Source: Sipunculus nudus
Taxonomy: Eukaryota; Annelida; Sipuncula; Golfingiida; Sipunculidae
DNA: 64,000 nucleotides
Reading direction: 5' to 3'
NCBI GenBank assembly: GCA_026874595.1
Contig: CM049306.1
Span: 40,486,019-40,550,018, forward strand
Both the position numbers and the translations under genes were made by a program. This document shows positions 24,403 through 36,700 of the stretch, one piece after another. Every line of letters starts with the position of its first letter. Positions within the stretch are counted from its first letter, which is position 1. The notes under the pieces were generated by a model. The model was not told where the DNA came from. It saw only the letters and a list, made by a program, of their open reading frames with translations, and made no database searches.

Positions 24403-24737
24403 AGCTCCATATCTGAATACCGTATATATAAATCTATAATATATATTACCTATTTATCACAGTTATCTTTGGCGCTTGTTACTTTGTGAAATGACTTACG
24501 GTAATAAGATGCAGTACCATTTACATGTAGATAAATTAAACCATACAAATGTGGATGTAATCTGAATTGTGTAATGTGTTAGTTTGAAATGATAATGTTA
24601 TATGACCATCATTTTTCCAGTGGAAGCTGAATCTGAATCTGTGTCAGATCACCTGCGGGTTGCCAGCACCGCAGGGAAACATAAAATGCATCAATACAAT
24701 ATGAAAATGCATTCACAACAATGAAAGGCACACAAAA

Positions 24738-26118
24738 TGGGATTTATTAATTTATTTATTATTATTTATTTATTAAAACATATTTATACAGGGTAGCCCG
24801 TTCAGACAAGATTGTCTGATCTGCCACAGGGCCCTGTTTGGGTATACAGTTTATTCAATGTATAAAACATGTAAAATGCAATCAGAATTAATTAAAGTGA
24901 CTCAAGATTAAATTATGCAGCAAGATGGGATATTTAACATGAAAATATATAACTATGACATTTAACGTAATATACAGCAAGATGTGATATTAAACATGAA
25001 TATAAAACTCTGACATGCAACGTTATATACAAGGCAATCATGAGTGTGACATAAATATGAAATATAACAGAGTTTGAAATAGCATGCAATATATGACATT
25101 TAAAGCACAGAGGTTTATTACATGATACTTTTTTTAAAGACCTGTAAGGAGGAGCAGTTTCTTTGAGATTGATTTAATGTGTTCCACAAAATAGGACCTT
25201 GGCATAAAAATGATTTCTTTAAGTAGTCTGTCCGAGGTTTGGGTACATATAATTTATTGGAATAGCTATTGCGTGTATCATATTGGGGCACTTGGCGAAC
25301 AAACGTGAACCGGTCGGTCATTTAACATTTAAACATAAGGATGCGAGTCAAATATTAATATCGTTGTTCAACTGATTTAATGTCAAGGGACTGACGGATA
25401 GCTGTTATGCTACATTCATGATTAAAATTGCGACTTATAATACGTGCAGCTCGATTTTGAAGACTTTGAATGGGAGTAAGACACGAAGAAGGCGCATTTC
25501 CCCAGATTGTGAGGCCGTAGTCAATATGTGGCTGAATCAGGCCAGTGTACATTTTCAATGCGGTGTCTTGAGGTATGTATCGACTGCACCTAAAGATGGC
25601 ACCTACTTTAGACGAGAGCTTTTTGCCTACTTGTTCAGTGTGATCCGACCATGTTAGGTTTTCATTAAGCACTAACCCCAAGTAAGTGATACTGTTAGAT
25701 TGTTTGATGGGCTGGTCAAATGCTGTGATATTAAGGTCTAAAGTCTCCATAGAACGGGATCTGAAGAGGATGCTTGATGTTTTTTCTATATTGATTGAGA
25801 GCTTATTATTATAAAACCATTTAGATGAGGTAGTGACGCCGTGTTGAAGTTCCTGTCTAATTTTGTTAGAATCATTACTTGTATAGTAAACAATGGTGTC
25901 ATCCGCAAAAAGATTACATTGACAATTGCCAGTGTTTCCAGTAAGATCATTTACATAAATTAAAAATAATATGGGTCCTAATACAGAACCTTGGGGTATT
26001 CCAGTTTTCATAGGATGCTGTGAAGATACTGCGTTAGCTTTTTTTACAGCATGAGATCTATCGGAGAGATAGTTCTTAATCAGTTCATGTGATTTACCAT
26101 GGAAACCGTAATGTTTCA
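24738..26118 (-). mobile_element. 5'-truncated non-LTR retrotransposon (LINE) fragment
   Basis: The minus strand encodes a reverse transcriptase from the middle of the fingers/palm to the C-terminus. It shows GIPQGSVLGPILFLIYVNDL, the catalytic FADDT (an F-A-D-D box), the TYLGLVLNENLTWSDH block and the C-terminal KPRTDYLKKSFLCQGPILWN phrase. The frame has two in-frame TAA codons (25355-25357 and 25322-25324), so it is dead. The 3' end is a TTTA/TAA-rich tail at about 24740-24778. No endonuclease domain is present, so it is 5' truncated. The clade is Jockey/CR1/L2-like, not resolved. It is absent from copy B, where the flanks 'ACACAAAATAGGAT' and 'CTGTGCCAAAAATGC' are almost adjacent. Confidence 0.88.
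25118..26118 (-). pseudogene. Reverse transcriptase, C-terminal part, with internal stops
   Basis: The longest open part is 26118-25358. Codons upstream to 26152 belong to flanking host DNA and are not part of the element. After the first TAA the same frame continues as YLTRILMFKC, a second TAA, then TDRFTFVRQVPQYDTRN and KLYVPKPRTDYLKKSF, ending at 25118. This is the conserved C-terminal tail of LINE reverse transcriptases. A few residues usually present between the two stops look deleted. Confidence 0.85.
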
Positions 26119-26168
26119 GGACTGTGCCAAAAATGCAAATGAACGAATACACGATCAGTATTTTATGG

Positions 26169-26510
26169 TTAAGTCATGTCCGCATAAATGCGTTTGTGCG
26201 TATATGCGTGAAAAAATATAGCACTGCTTTCATTTGCGCGTATATGCGCATATATGCATTAACTGGCAGATGTATATAGTGGTACATGGGAACTATCAGG
26301 TCTTCCTCGAAAAGAAGTGAGTGACGTCATTTACCCGGAATTACTTAGTTCACGAACACCCTACGCCTGAAAATCGCTCCTATATATATGGCGATTTTCA
26401 CGCATAAAAGGACACACGCTGGCGGACATTTGAAAAAGGCATAGTTACAAAATCATAGGAGCGTTTTTCATGCATTTATGCACATAGGCACACAAGGAAA
26501 CACAGCTTAA
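26169..26510. mobile_element. TTAA-flanked MITE, copy A ortholog
   Basis: Bounded by TTAA at 26169-26172 and 26507-26510. The right terminus 'GGAAACACAGCTTAA' pairs with the left terminus better preserved in copy B ('TTAAGCTGTTTTTAC'). The left end here has lost about 14 bases. It is present in both duplicates, so it predates the duplication. It is related to the element at 20791-21089. Confidence 0.6.
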
Positions 26511-27229
26511 AGTGTGTGAAATTCCTTTAGTATATAACTATATGTCAAGTTTTCTTGTTGTTGAAATAGTTTTGCTTATTAAGCTGACGCTCAATGTAAA
26601 CTACTTATAAGAGCATGCAGTGGAACCTCCATAATGTGGGCACCCTCATGGCTTGGCCGAACTGACCACTTTATAGAAGTAGAAGAGCTCCCTGTATGGA
26701 GGCCGTTACCGCAACATAAATAAAGAGGAGAGAAAATGGGACTGCCCATTTAAGACAGGTGCCAACTTTACTGGGGTGCCCATGCACTACGAGAGGTTCG
26801 ACTGTATTTAGAAATAAAAAGAAAATATTAAAGAAAATACTAATAAACTAGATAAGCCCACGTATTCGTGTTTACACAACCAAAACGTGATTTTAGCGAA
26901 GAAAGAAGAGTCTACCGTCAGCCCTGCGAGTGTGTCACAAACTTTCTTTGATTAAGAAACAATAACATCTGGATGCATCAGTTTTCACTGATGTAAAGAG
27001 ATGATAGTTTACCTACTGGAACTAGTAAACACCTTTAGTCTCTATAGAAGTATAAGTAATAGACAGACGATTATTCCCTGAAGTATACAGTGTAAGTTTC
27101 CTGCAGTTTTTTTTGTATACATCTTGACACGAATTACAGGCAGTGTCATATAAGTGGGCATAACAAAGTCCATCACTAGCTTTGCTTATTTGAACTGTAA
27201 ACACTTTGATACATTATAACCATGCGTGA

Positions 27230-27390
27230 ACACTTCTTTGTAGTTTGTCACATTATCCTTGTGTGAATACCACTTTGTCACTTTATTCTTGTGTGAATCC
27301 TAGTTTGTCACTTTATCCTTGTGTGAATCCTAATTTGTCACATTATCCTTATGTGAACATCAGTTTGTCACATTGTCCTTGTTTGAAATG
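27230..27390. repeat. Minisatellite of about 31 bp at the 3' end of FGD gene A
   Basis: About five imperfect copies of 'TTTGTCACATTATCCTTGTG' plus 'TGAATCCTAG'. The stop codon of gene A (27368-27370) lies in the last unit, so the array forms part of the 3' end of the transcript. A similar array is at about 47630-47780 in copy B. Confidence 0.8.
27282..27287 (-). terminator. Candidate polyadenylation signal for FGD gene A
   Basis: AATAAA on the minus strand (TTTATT on plus), about 85 bases after the gene A stop and inside the minisatellite. I see no equivalent hexamer in the copy B array. This is weak evidence because the hexamer is common in AT-rich DNA. Confidence 0.3.
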
Positions 27391-28578
27391 AAATGCCCCA
27401 CCGTCGTTGCTGCTGTGTTTCTTTGACATCACTTATCGGGTGGCTGGAAGTACTGATGGTCTTCTGGAATACTTGCTGCCACCTGTCAAACAGTTAAAAT
27501 TATTCTTCAGAGTGTGTTAATGTGTGAACAGAAAACATAGAAAACTCAAGTCATACTAGTCGCATCCTACAGCCATTCTGAAATATTAAGTGTCTACAGG
27601 TCTTAAAGGACCAGCTAGGAAACAATTTCATTAATAGCCAGGTTTAAACTTTTTATACATCTCTGATATATATTGAGGACACGTCAGGTTACTTACGACT
27701 TCAGCTCCTCTTCCTCCGAGGTTTGTAACAGGTAGCTTTTGTTCTGGCCTCTCAGGCTGATGACGTCACAGCCGTTGTCAGGGTGGGGTTGCGTCTCAAG
27801 AGAGAATTCTTCAAGTCGGAGGAATGTCTGGGATTGTTTGTTCTGTGGAAAGCAGCGAATGTATTTACAATCTGAACATAATAAAGAATCTTATAGATAC
27901 GGTCTCGCATGTAAGCTTCTTTTGATTTTTACTGAACTTCTTCGTCCCTAAACAATGCTGACTTTTTATAGCATGATTAAAGTAAATGAAACATTAAACT
28001 GGTCAAGGATTAATACCTATTTTTATATTAAAAAAAGCAATAAGGTGTTAAAGCAGACAGTTTGAACGCAAGGTTATGCTATCAATAACTCCCAAAACAC
28101 AGAACTGGAAGAAGACCTATGATATTGTACAAAAGAGTATCGTGTGGTCGGTTCCACAACGGGCTGCCCACTGAAGTTAGCAGATGTTTTTACCCAAGAG
28201 TCTGTAATTAAACAGATGTTATATGTTATTTTTATATGATCGTTACATCAATACGAGTGAAAACAACTACATATAATTTGCATACAATTGAGTTATTTTA
28301 TATTTGAAATGGGTTAATTTTTAATACGTTGATACTGTAGTACATTTTAAAACAAACAAATAGTAATTGATCTGTAAGAATTAGGAGCGGCGATACCATG
28401 CACAAAGATTTTTTTCGTGTGTCCTATAAGATATATTATGATATGGTACCTGGGGTCCTTGATGAGCCATGAGTGTGCCGTCACTGTGTACAACAAACCA
28501 GTACCTCCGCCACGTCTTACCGGCGTCACTGCTCATGCGCATGTAGCCGCTTTTCAGACCCCCGCTGAGGGCGCGGGG
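27368..28578 (-). CDS. FGD: FGD copy A, exons 14-16: second PH domain and C-terminus
   Basis: Exons 28578-28450, 27842-27697 and 27482-27368, residues 588-716. The second PH domain shows SGYMRMSSDAGKTWRRYWFV and LETQPHPDNGCDVISLRGQN, closing with the conserved PH tryptophan in ELKSWQQVF. The last exon then adds a 31-residue tail reaching into the minisatellite. It ends FQTRTM before TGA. Copy B stops 15 residues earlier. The acceptor of exon 14 is 'TTTCAAG' here against 'TTTCCAG' in copy B. Confidence 0.88.
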
Positions 28579-31500
28579 CTTGAAATAACAAACACAATAT
28601 AGGTTGGAGTTGTTTTAAACATTTGATTCCTGTACAGTACAGTTTTTGTCAATGAGAAGTATGTATTTATAAAAAGCATTTAAGGCCATGAAGAGAACAG
28701 TGGAAGAGGTTCGTTTATTATTTAATAGTCATATAAAAAGTAATTATCCAGCCCGATTTTGTGTTCTACTCCTTTCGAATATATACATGTATACAAACAG
28801 AAACATACATGGTCCAAATGTCTCTGTCAGAAGTAAGGACATTTGTAGGTTGCAATACAAGCCAGACGCTTCATAATTGTTTTCTTACTGGACTTTATAT
28901 ATTTAACAGTGTATAAATAGTAAAATTAGATATCTTAGAACTAATAAGCGCCTTTTTCAGTCAAATGTGACCCTTTTAATAAGACTGACTTGGCTAGCCT
29001 GTATGTTCAATTCTGCATAAAACGAAAAGGTTAAATATACAAAAATGAAATGAATGAAAGATTATAAAATTTTCGGTGTCTCAAAAGGTGCCCTTATCGC
29101 TGAACTAAAGAGTGATATTCAAGATTTATGTATAAACAACCATAATACTCAATATATTAAAAATGAACTAAAAATACTACATGTTGATCAGAGGTTCAGA
29201 GTTAATTAGGTCCAAAAGCACTCGTACACAAAGTACTCGCGCTCATGAGTACTAACTTTCTAGAGTACTAAGTACTCGTACTTGAGAGGGGTATACATAC
29301 ACATAGAGTACACGCCAAATGCTAGAATGTTTGTACATATGTATAACTATTCCGTTCGAAAGAAATAAAAGGAGATGTATCAAAGTAATTATAAATAGCT
29401 AAAAACCTAAGCTCACCTGATTTCCATTGTGCGATTTTTCCTGCAACACGACGAAACATTCATCGCAAACACGCAGTGGTTTCGACGAATCGTACTCAAG
29501 CCGAACACTCTGAGACGAGCACTTCCCACAGACCACCTTTTTAGTTGAAATTAACAAAATGACAAAAATTATAATTAATTCACTGATAAATGTTCTTGAA
29601 ACGCGGCTACATAAGATGAGTACTTCTTCCGGAATTCTGTCTTCGATCTAGACTGAACATTGTAACACACCCATTTAAATAATTATTGAAACTGATATAA
29701 GTAATTAACAACAGGTTTGGTATTGTGAAATGTACCTTAATAAAACATGATACTCAATATATTTAGCATTGACTGAAACCCTACATGATGGTCAAACAAT
29801 ATTCATTTGACATTTGAGGACACATACCTCAGATCCTGAGAAACTGACAGTAGCAATTAAAATCATGGTTACATTTATTTTATGTATGCAGCAAACCGTT
29901 AATTAGATTTACAGATAACCCGTATCAGAAATAAAATGATTTTTTTAGGAATGTGTGACTTACAATACCACAAGCTCTGCAGTGATGTCTTCTCCGTAGA
30001 GTGGTGAATTCAGACCCGCATACCGTGCATGTCACACTGTCACTGTTCCTCGCCAGCACTGGAGCCTGGCGACCTAATCGTAAGCCCTGTAAAAACACCA
30101 AAACGGCAGCTCCGGAAATTTGGTACTATCCAAACGTAATTAGCATATTTATAACGATTTAATTCTAAATATGAAGGTTACGGATTACACAAAATAAAGG
30201 TTAGGCCTATTATATAGCTCTCACTAAATGTAACAAGACATTACTAGAAAAAAATAGGCCCTTATCTTCAGAAGCATATACTGACACTTGGCAAGCCACC
30301 AGGGTTTCTTCAGGTGTGATCTTCAAAACCATGATCAAGGTCACTAGTCTCTTTCAACAACTTATCATCTGACATCTTTCATTTTGATTTTGAGACTGAT
30401 ACATCTATCGACATGAGAAACAATATTTTTTATCAAATATGGGAATATTCAAGGTCAAGACCACTTTCACAGGAAAGGTCATGACCCCAATTTAAATATT
30501 CCTCATTCCATAACCCATATCTATGTATATGCAAATATGAAAGTATTCCATTAATTTTGACTTATAATGCTCACAGTACTGTGAAGTGGCAATGTTGGGG
30601 GTATTAAAAGGCGTGAAAACAAGAAAAGGACAAAAGATGGCGTCAACTATCTTCCGCAGAAGACAAAGCTATCCTAGATCTTCGGTCAAAATGATCTTTG
30701 GACCAATCCATGCATCCCTTATTGAGATATTAAAGATTTTGTGCGATTTTTACCAAATATGGAAATATTCAAGGTCAAGGTCACTCCCCTAGTAAAGGTT
30801 TTGATCTATTTGACGTTACAGTTCTTGCTAATTAATCAGGCCTGACTGCAGGTATATCAACCGCAGCGTCTGCCATCTGTTAGCGACACTGACGGGGAAA
30901 ACGCAAATTTTAGTTGGAAAGGAGAATAAAGAATCATATTCCAGACAGCTTCCTGATAAATAACTCTTTCAAGAAAAAGGCCGTTGACTGTCAAGAGAAG
31001 GATATCTGTCTGAAGCCTGACCTTGATTGTGCCTCCCCGCACCCTGACAGAACCGTGGCGCATCAGTCGATTCCTTGTCGTCTCTCCAATACCTTCTCGA
31101 ATGACCTGAAAAGAAGTTCAGACAGCTACGTGTGAATTATCAAATAAAGCATGTGATAGATGCGTTAGTACCTATGCCAATTAATATCCCAATTATCACA
31201 TGAAAATCAAATGTAACACATTTTATATCCTTTTATTTTGAATACAAATGAAGTCTCATTTAATCGGAAATTTTACACACAGTATTATATATTATACACA
31301 GCAACCTCATGCTGTGTAAAAACATAACGGATTCCTTTTTTCAAATACGTACATCTGCAGAATATCATTATCGGGTTCGGTCTACGTCACGTCATGGCGG
31401 TTATCCTAACGTCAACTAGGCTACGAGTACCTCACCCACGGGTCCTTGGTGTGTCCTTGGCGTGCCCTGGGTGTCCTGGGCGTGCCCTGGGTGTTTCCTG

Positions 31501-33741
31501 GGCGCTGGCCCTGGACTACTTTCATTTTAACATTAAATATTTGTCTGCTTACTTGAATCCACTCCTGCTTTTCCTCCTCCGTCGGGGTACACAGTTCCAG
31601 CGCCCTCTGGCGGTTCCGTATGTAGAACGTATTTGGCACTTCCAAGTTGTTTCCTTCAGACACCTAAAAGTGGCACAATTACATATTTTTTATACAGAAG
31701 AGTGCACATTGATTCTTTTGATTCCTGTCTATATATGGCGTATTTACATGTATGCGTTTTTATTTGTATAAAAAGGGTATCAGTACTTACAACACTTGGG
31801 TAAATACTGAAAAGTCACATTGAAAATATAGGAAGAGGCAAATTTATTCTTGTGATCTGTATATATGTATATACGTAGGCATTCATGCGAAATTTTTGGG
31901 TAAAAACAATAATATAAAGGCTTATAATATGTATAACGTATGTACAGCATGCGAGATTTTTGGGTAAAACAATAAAATCAGTGCTTTTTATAGGTATTAC
32001 ACCATTTACAATAATTTGGGTAAATACTGAGAATACCGGAACTTGCAAAATTATTCTTGTGAGTACGTATATGTATATAAGTGTGCGTGTATATGAGGTT
32101 TTGGGGTAACATTTTTTATCAGTGCTTAATACAAGCATAAATTAATTACAGTAATTTGGACATATACTGAATTGTTAAATTGAGAACATTGGCTTATTGT
32201 ATTAACTAGGCTTACCCTCAGTCCTTGTATGTCCATGACCTGTCTGACCCGGTACCTGGCAGATAAACTTTGTTCTGAGCACACCAACAACATGTCTGTA
32301 AACTGTAAATATATCAACAAAACAGCATTCAATTTGCGTAAATATAGGTATACAAATACCATGAATACCTATATAAAAGTCAATTAAAGGGGGATAATCA
32401 GGAACAATATTATGCCTATTCTTTTACACCATCAGTTCAGATTTACTTTATACGAAAGTTCTCCAGCAAATCCATCCCAGCACAGTACCGCGCATACGGC
32501 TATTTAATACCTTGTTATGGCTCTATGTGTTTGCAAACACAGTCCACTTGTGTCTGCATGTTTAACATACAAGGTCGATTGGTCCGATTGTGAGCCGCAA
32601 CACGCTATGATTCAGCCAGCGGGAACATGTATTACATTTTTTTTAGACCAAAGCAGTCAAGGCATCCCCTGATTGACACGTGTTGTGACACGCGCTGTGT
32701 TTATAATTACATCTGTGATCGTGCCGGGTCCACTGTTTTTAACACTCGTTTACAGGAATGAGTAAACTGTTTCAAGTCAATATTATAGCAGATACATATT
32801 TATTTTTAACGGGAAAAAAACTATTTTTCGTGTTAGTTCAACATGGTTTATATGTGATTGGACCCCTTTAATCAATTGTAAAAAAAGGAAAGGTAATAAA
32901 AGGAGCTTAATACACATGAAGTCGTCATCTTTCCAGTTGTAAGTGATATCCTAGTTATATGTTTTTTTTTAATGATACAAAACAAGAACAGCGTCCATCG
33001 CATTAGTGTTTGTTTTAAAATTTGAATTTTAAAATGAAAATATCTAGTACAGCAGTACCTGATATGTATTAAACTTAAAATTACATTTAGATACATTTTC
33101 TTGCAACATTCTCATGGCAAAGTCCTTTATTAATATGATGACAGCGATATCATTCAACAAAACACACGTACGAGGAAGATATATCGTTCCGAAGTGCCCC
33201 CGCTCCTCACATTGACCTTGTTGATCTTTCCCTCCTTCAGGAGTTCTCGCGAGCCCTTGACGATATTCACGTCCCCATCCAGACGACTCTGTAACTGCTG
33301 TAGCTTCTCTACTCGTGACTGAAAATGTATACAGCAAAAATAATCCCGTTTCCATTTTACGACAAGTGTAAAATATCTTCCAAGTGTAAACCGTTATTAT
33401 ATGCAAATTATTTTGGTGATTCTTATAAAACAGTTATGCCTCAATATACTGCTTATTTGTGTCGGCTTCATATAGAAGGCCATATACAAATATAGCCACA
33501 GTACGTCTATATATGTGTGTGTGTGTGTTTACGATGTTTGCATTTATAAAGGAAATTAACTTACCGCTCGCCGCATCATTTCTTCAAAATGTTGAGCTGC
33601 CTTGGCCACAAGAGATAACGCCTCTAAAATTTGAATAACCCACAATATAACACAGGATATTTATGGCAACAAGAAGAGCGGCTCCCATTTCCAAATGACA
33701 CTTTATTGTACTTACTGTATGAACCATATTAATGCAATATA

Positions 33742-33794
<53 letters not shown>

Positions 33795-36700
33795 CATGAT
33801 ATTAAATATGAAATGTCCAGAAAATTTCATTTAAAAGGTAGAATAGTCGCACTAGACAGAGATAGATATCACCGTCACACACTGGTATATGTACTATCAC
33901 ATTTTCAAAATACATGGCTTGACAAATGTTCCTGCCAGGTGGCCCAGGCACTGGTTTCAGAGGGCTAAATACTAATTATTCATTTTAATAAATTCAAGGA
34001 AACAACTTAATTTGGTGAAACCGATCAAAGTGTATTAAAACATACCCTGTGCATCCTTCAGATCTATGGCTTCTTCAGCTAAATGCTTTATATAATCTGA
34101 AAATAAAAAAAAAACGGGAAAATTCACATAAAAGTTAATAATCTATATTAATTGGAATATAACATTGTCCCTCTCAAACATGCGCATAAAAGAGAAAACA
34201 GCATCTTTCCAAAATGTAAAAATCAAAATGTATGTATTTCTGCATGGAATCGGATTCGTAGCGCCTTGACAATTAAGGTGAAACTCCTCGGACAGTCAAG
34301 GGATCGGACGATTTGCTCGTTATGGTGGGGTGTCCGCCAAAGCGTTGGACGGTGGGACATCTTACTCAATATTAATAGCCTCTACGTTCATACTGCATGT
34401 AATAACGTTTATTGCAACTTCCTGTTGACTTTAAATATTTACTTTTAATTCAGGCTATTATTATTAAATAGATTATTTGAGTAGTTAATTGTCAGAAAAC
34501 AATTTAAATACACTTTCACATTAAATGATTGAATGTACATATTTTCAAGATCAGTGAACCATCATGTATATTTTCATGAAGGTACCTCTTAGTAATAATT
34601 ACCTTTGAGCAATAATTCATATCTTGGAACTCTCTGAATTGGCTCCAACATGTGAGCTTCTATACGTACTCTGGCATACTCGTCTTTTTCCTGTAAAAAA
34701 AAAAGGTTCACCTGATTAAATTTTGTCCACCAAACATTTTCGGGGATTATCTTGCACACAATTCACAGGATACACAATGAGATTATATATCTCTAAATGT
34801 TTTCAAAACCGTTAAACTGTCGTATATCCAATACTGACCATTAAATAAAGAAGAAAATTATAAAGAGAAACCATTAACAGTAATAACCAAGACTACACAC
34901 AAATACTGCAGAATGCACTACAGAATTGGTTTGATATGTGGAAACCTGCTATGTGGATGATTATTAGGGCAGTTTCCTAGCTCTTGTAGTATATAGTCGC
35001 GTTATTCCTAACTACTTAACAATATATCCATTTTCCCTAAAAGAAAACTTTTACGGGGATGTAAGACAAATGCACCATTTGCAAGGGAGCCGTTCATAAG
35101 CCGATTAAGCTAAGATATCCAACTGTAGAAGAGCTTCATAATAAAATCATACTATAATCAGAAAACGGGTAGTCGACAAGCATCTACAGGAATCCGCCAA
35201 ATCATAGAGGCATGGGTAAAGTAAGGCATTTAATATTCCTGACATGACATGACTAAAAATGTGTGGCATCAGAGATCCTAAAGTATCCCAAGACAGATGA
35301 ATGGACGAAACAAAAACAAATATGGGCAGATAACAATCCACAACAAGTATTTATAGAGCCATGTATAAAATGAGGTAAAGGAAGTGTCCTGGCATGGCAG
35401 GTCTCAAAATTTGTGGCATGAGAGATCAATACGGCAAACCACTCCTGAGAAAAGAGCATCAATGAATTCTACGAAAACGAGATGGTAGGTCTACAAGAAA
35501 ACTCTCCAAGACAGGACAAACATGCAAAATTTCAGGCTGATAAATCAATCCCATCCTAGGATATGAGCAATTTTCACCCAAAACAAACGGACGGATACAC
35601 GCCCCGCAAAAACACTTGCTCATGACGCCACCAGTCTTGAGTACGCGATGGAGGTGTCTAATAAGTATGAACATGTACAATTTCTCGCCAATAGGGCAAA
35701 CCACTGCTATGAAAAGGGTATCAATGTATTCTACGAAAACGCGAAGGCAGTTGGCCCTATCTGTGTGGTCTACAAGAACACTCTCCAGATGGATCTACAG
35801 GCCAAATTTCAGACCAATACATTGAACCACTCCTGAGATATGGGGTGTGATCACTAAGGCACCCAAATTCAAACTGCATGAAAAGGATTGCAGGTGTCGC
35901 CACCAGTCTTTGTTAGGCACCAGTTAACAAGTGACCCAATAAGTACGCTGGGTGTCGGAAAGATCGGTCCGAGGGTCTCAGAAGAGTTCTCTGGAAACAA
36001 ACGCGGTGACGGAGGCGGAACCCGCGTTAAAAGATAGTATGCGCAAAACTCTGTTTTGGTGCTTACAATAACCATTTATCTTAATGTTAGAGTATATATA
36101 ATTTTAAACCTGATATAGTGTTTTATTTAACAGTGCATAAGTATCGAGCATTTTGTCAGATCATTTTTAGTATACTTAAAAATTGGAAACGTATTAAAAT
36201 ATAAAAATAAGTTATTCCATGGAAACAGTATGAGCGGCCAAGTGTTGTGGGCTAATATTAAACTAAAAGAAAACATCCTAACGTTTTCTCTTACAGGTGT
36301 TTCTTTAGCCATCTACATGCATCTTTCTTGTATAAACTAACGAATGAATAATCAACTTTAAAATATTTGTTTAATATTCACCTATCAGTATCAACCCGAT
36401 TAGGGATCATTGGCACAATAATATTCTAACAAGTATAACTGCTATAAAATAATGCTGTAAATGTTTTGAACATGTTCCCCTGCCTACCAGCATATCTCTA
36501 GTTAGGATTAAGAATTCAGATGACTTGGTCTTCCACTGCTGCACCAGATCAGAAGCCTTCTCGAAATTCTTGACGTATTCTGTGTAAAGTTTAAGGAAAG
36601 GAGCGAACCTCTTCATGATATCGCCAATCCTAGCTGTATCATCCCTGCGTACACAGAAACAAATAGTATTCATTAGGACGTATCTATACAGGGTAGCCAA

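Noticed and set aside
30586-30792. Plus-strand frame of 68 codons in FGD A intron
   Set aside because: Part of an AGGTCA-containing dispersed repeat. The matching DNA in copy B is not open in this frame throughout.
31394-31771. 125-codon plus-strand open frame (and 53183-53449 in copy B)
   Set aside because: Antisense shadow of FGD exon 10 plus the GC-rich minisatellite.
33044-33406. 120-codon minus-strand frame over FGD exon 8
   Set aside because: Reads exon 8 in the wrong frame. The correct frame gives the PH-domain sequence and matches exon phases.
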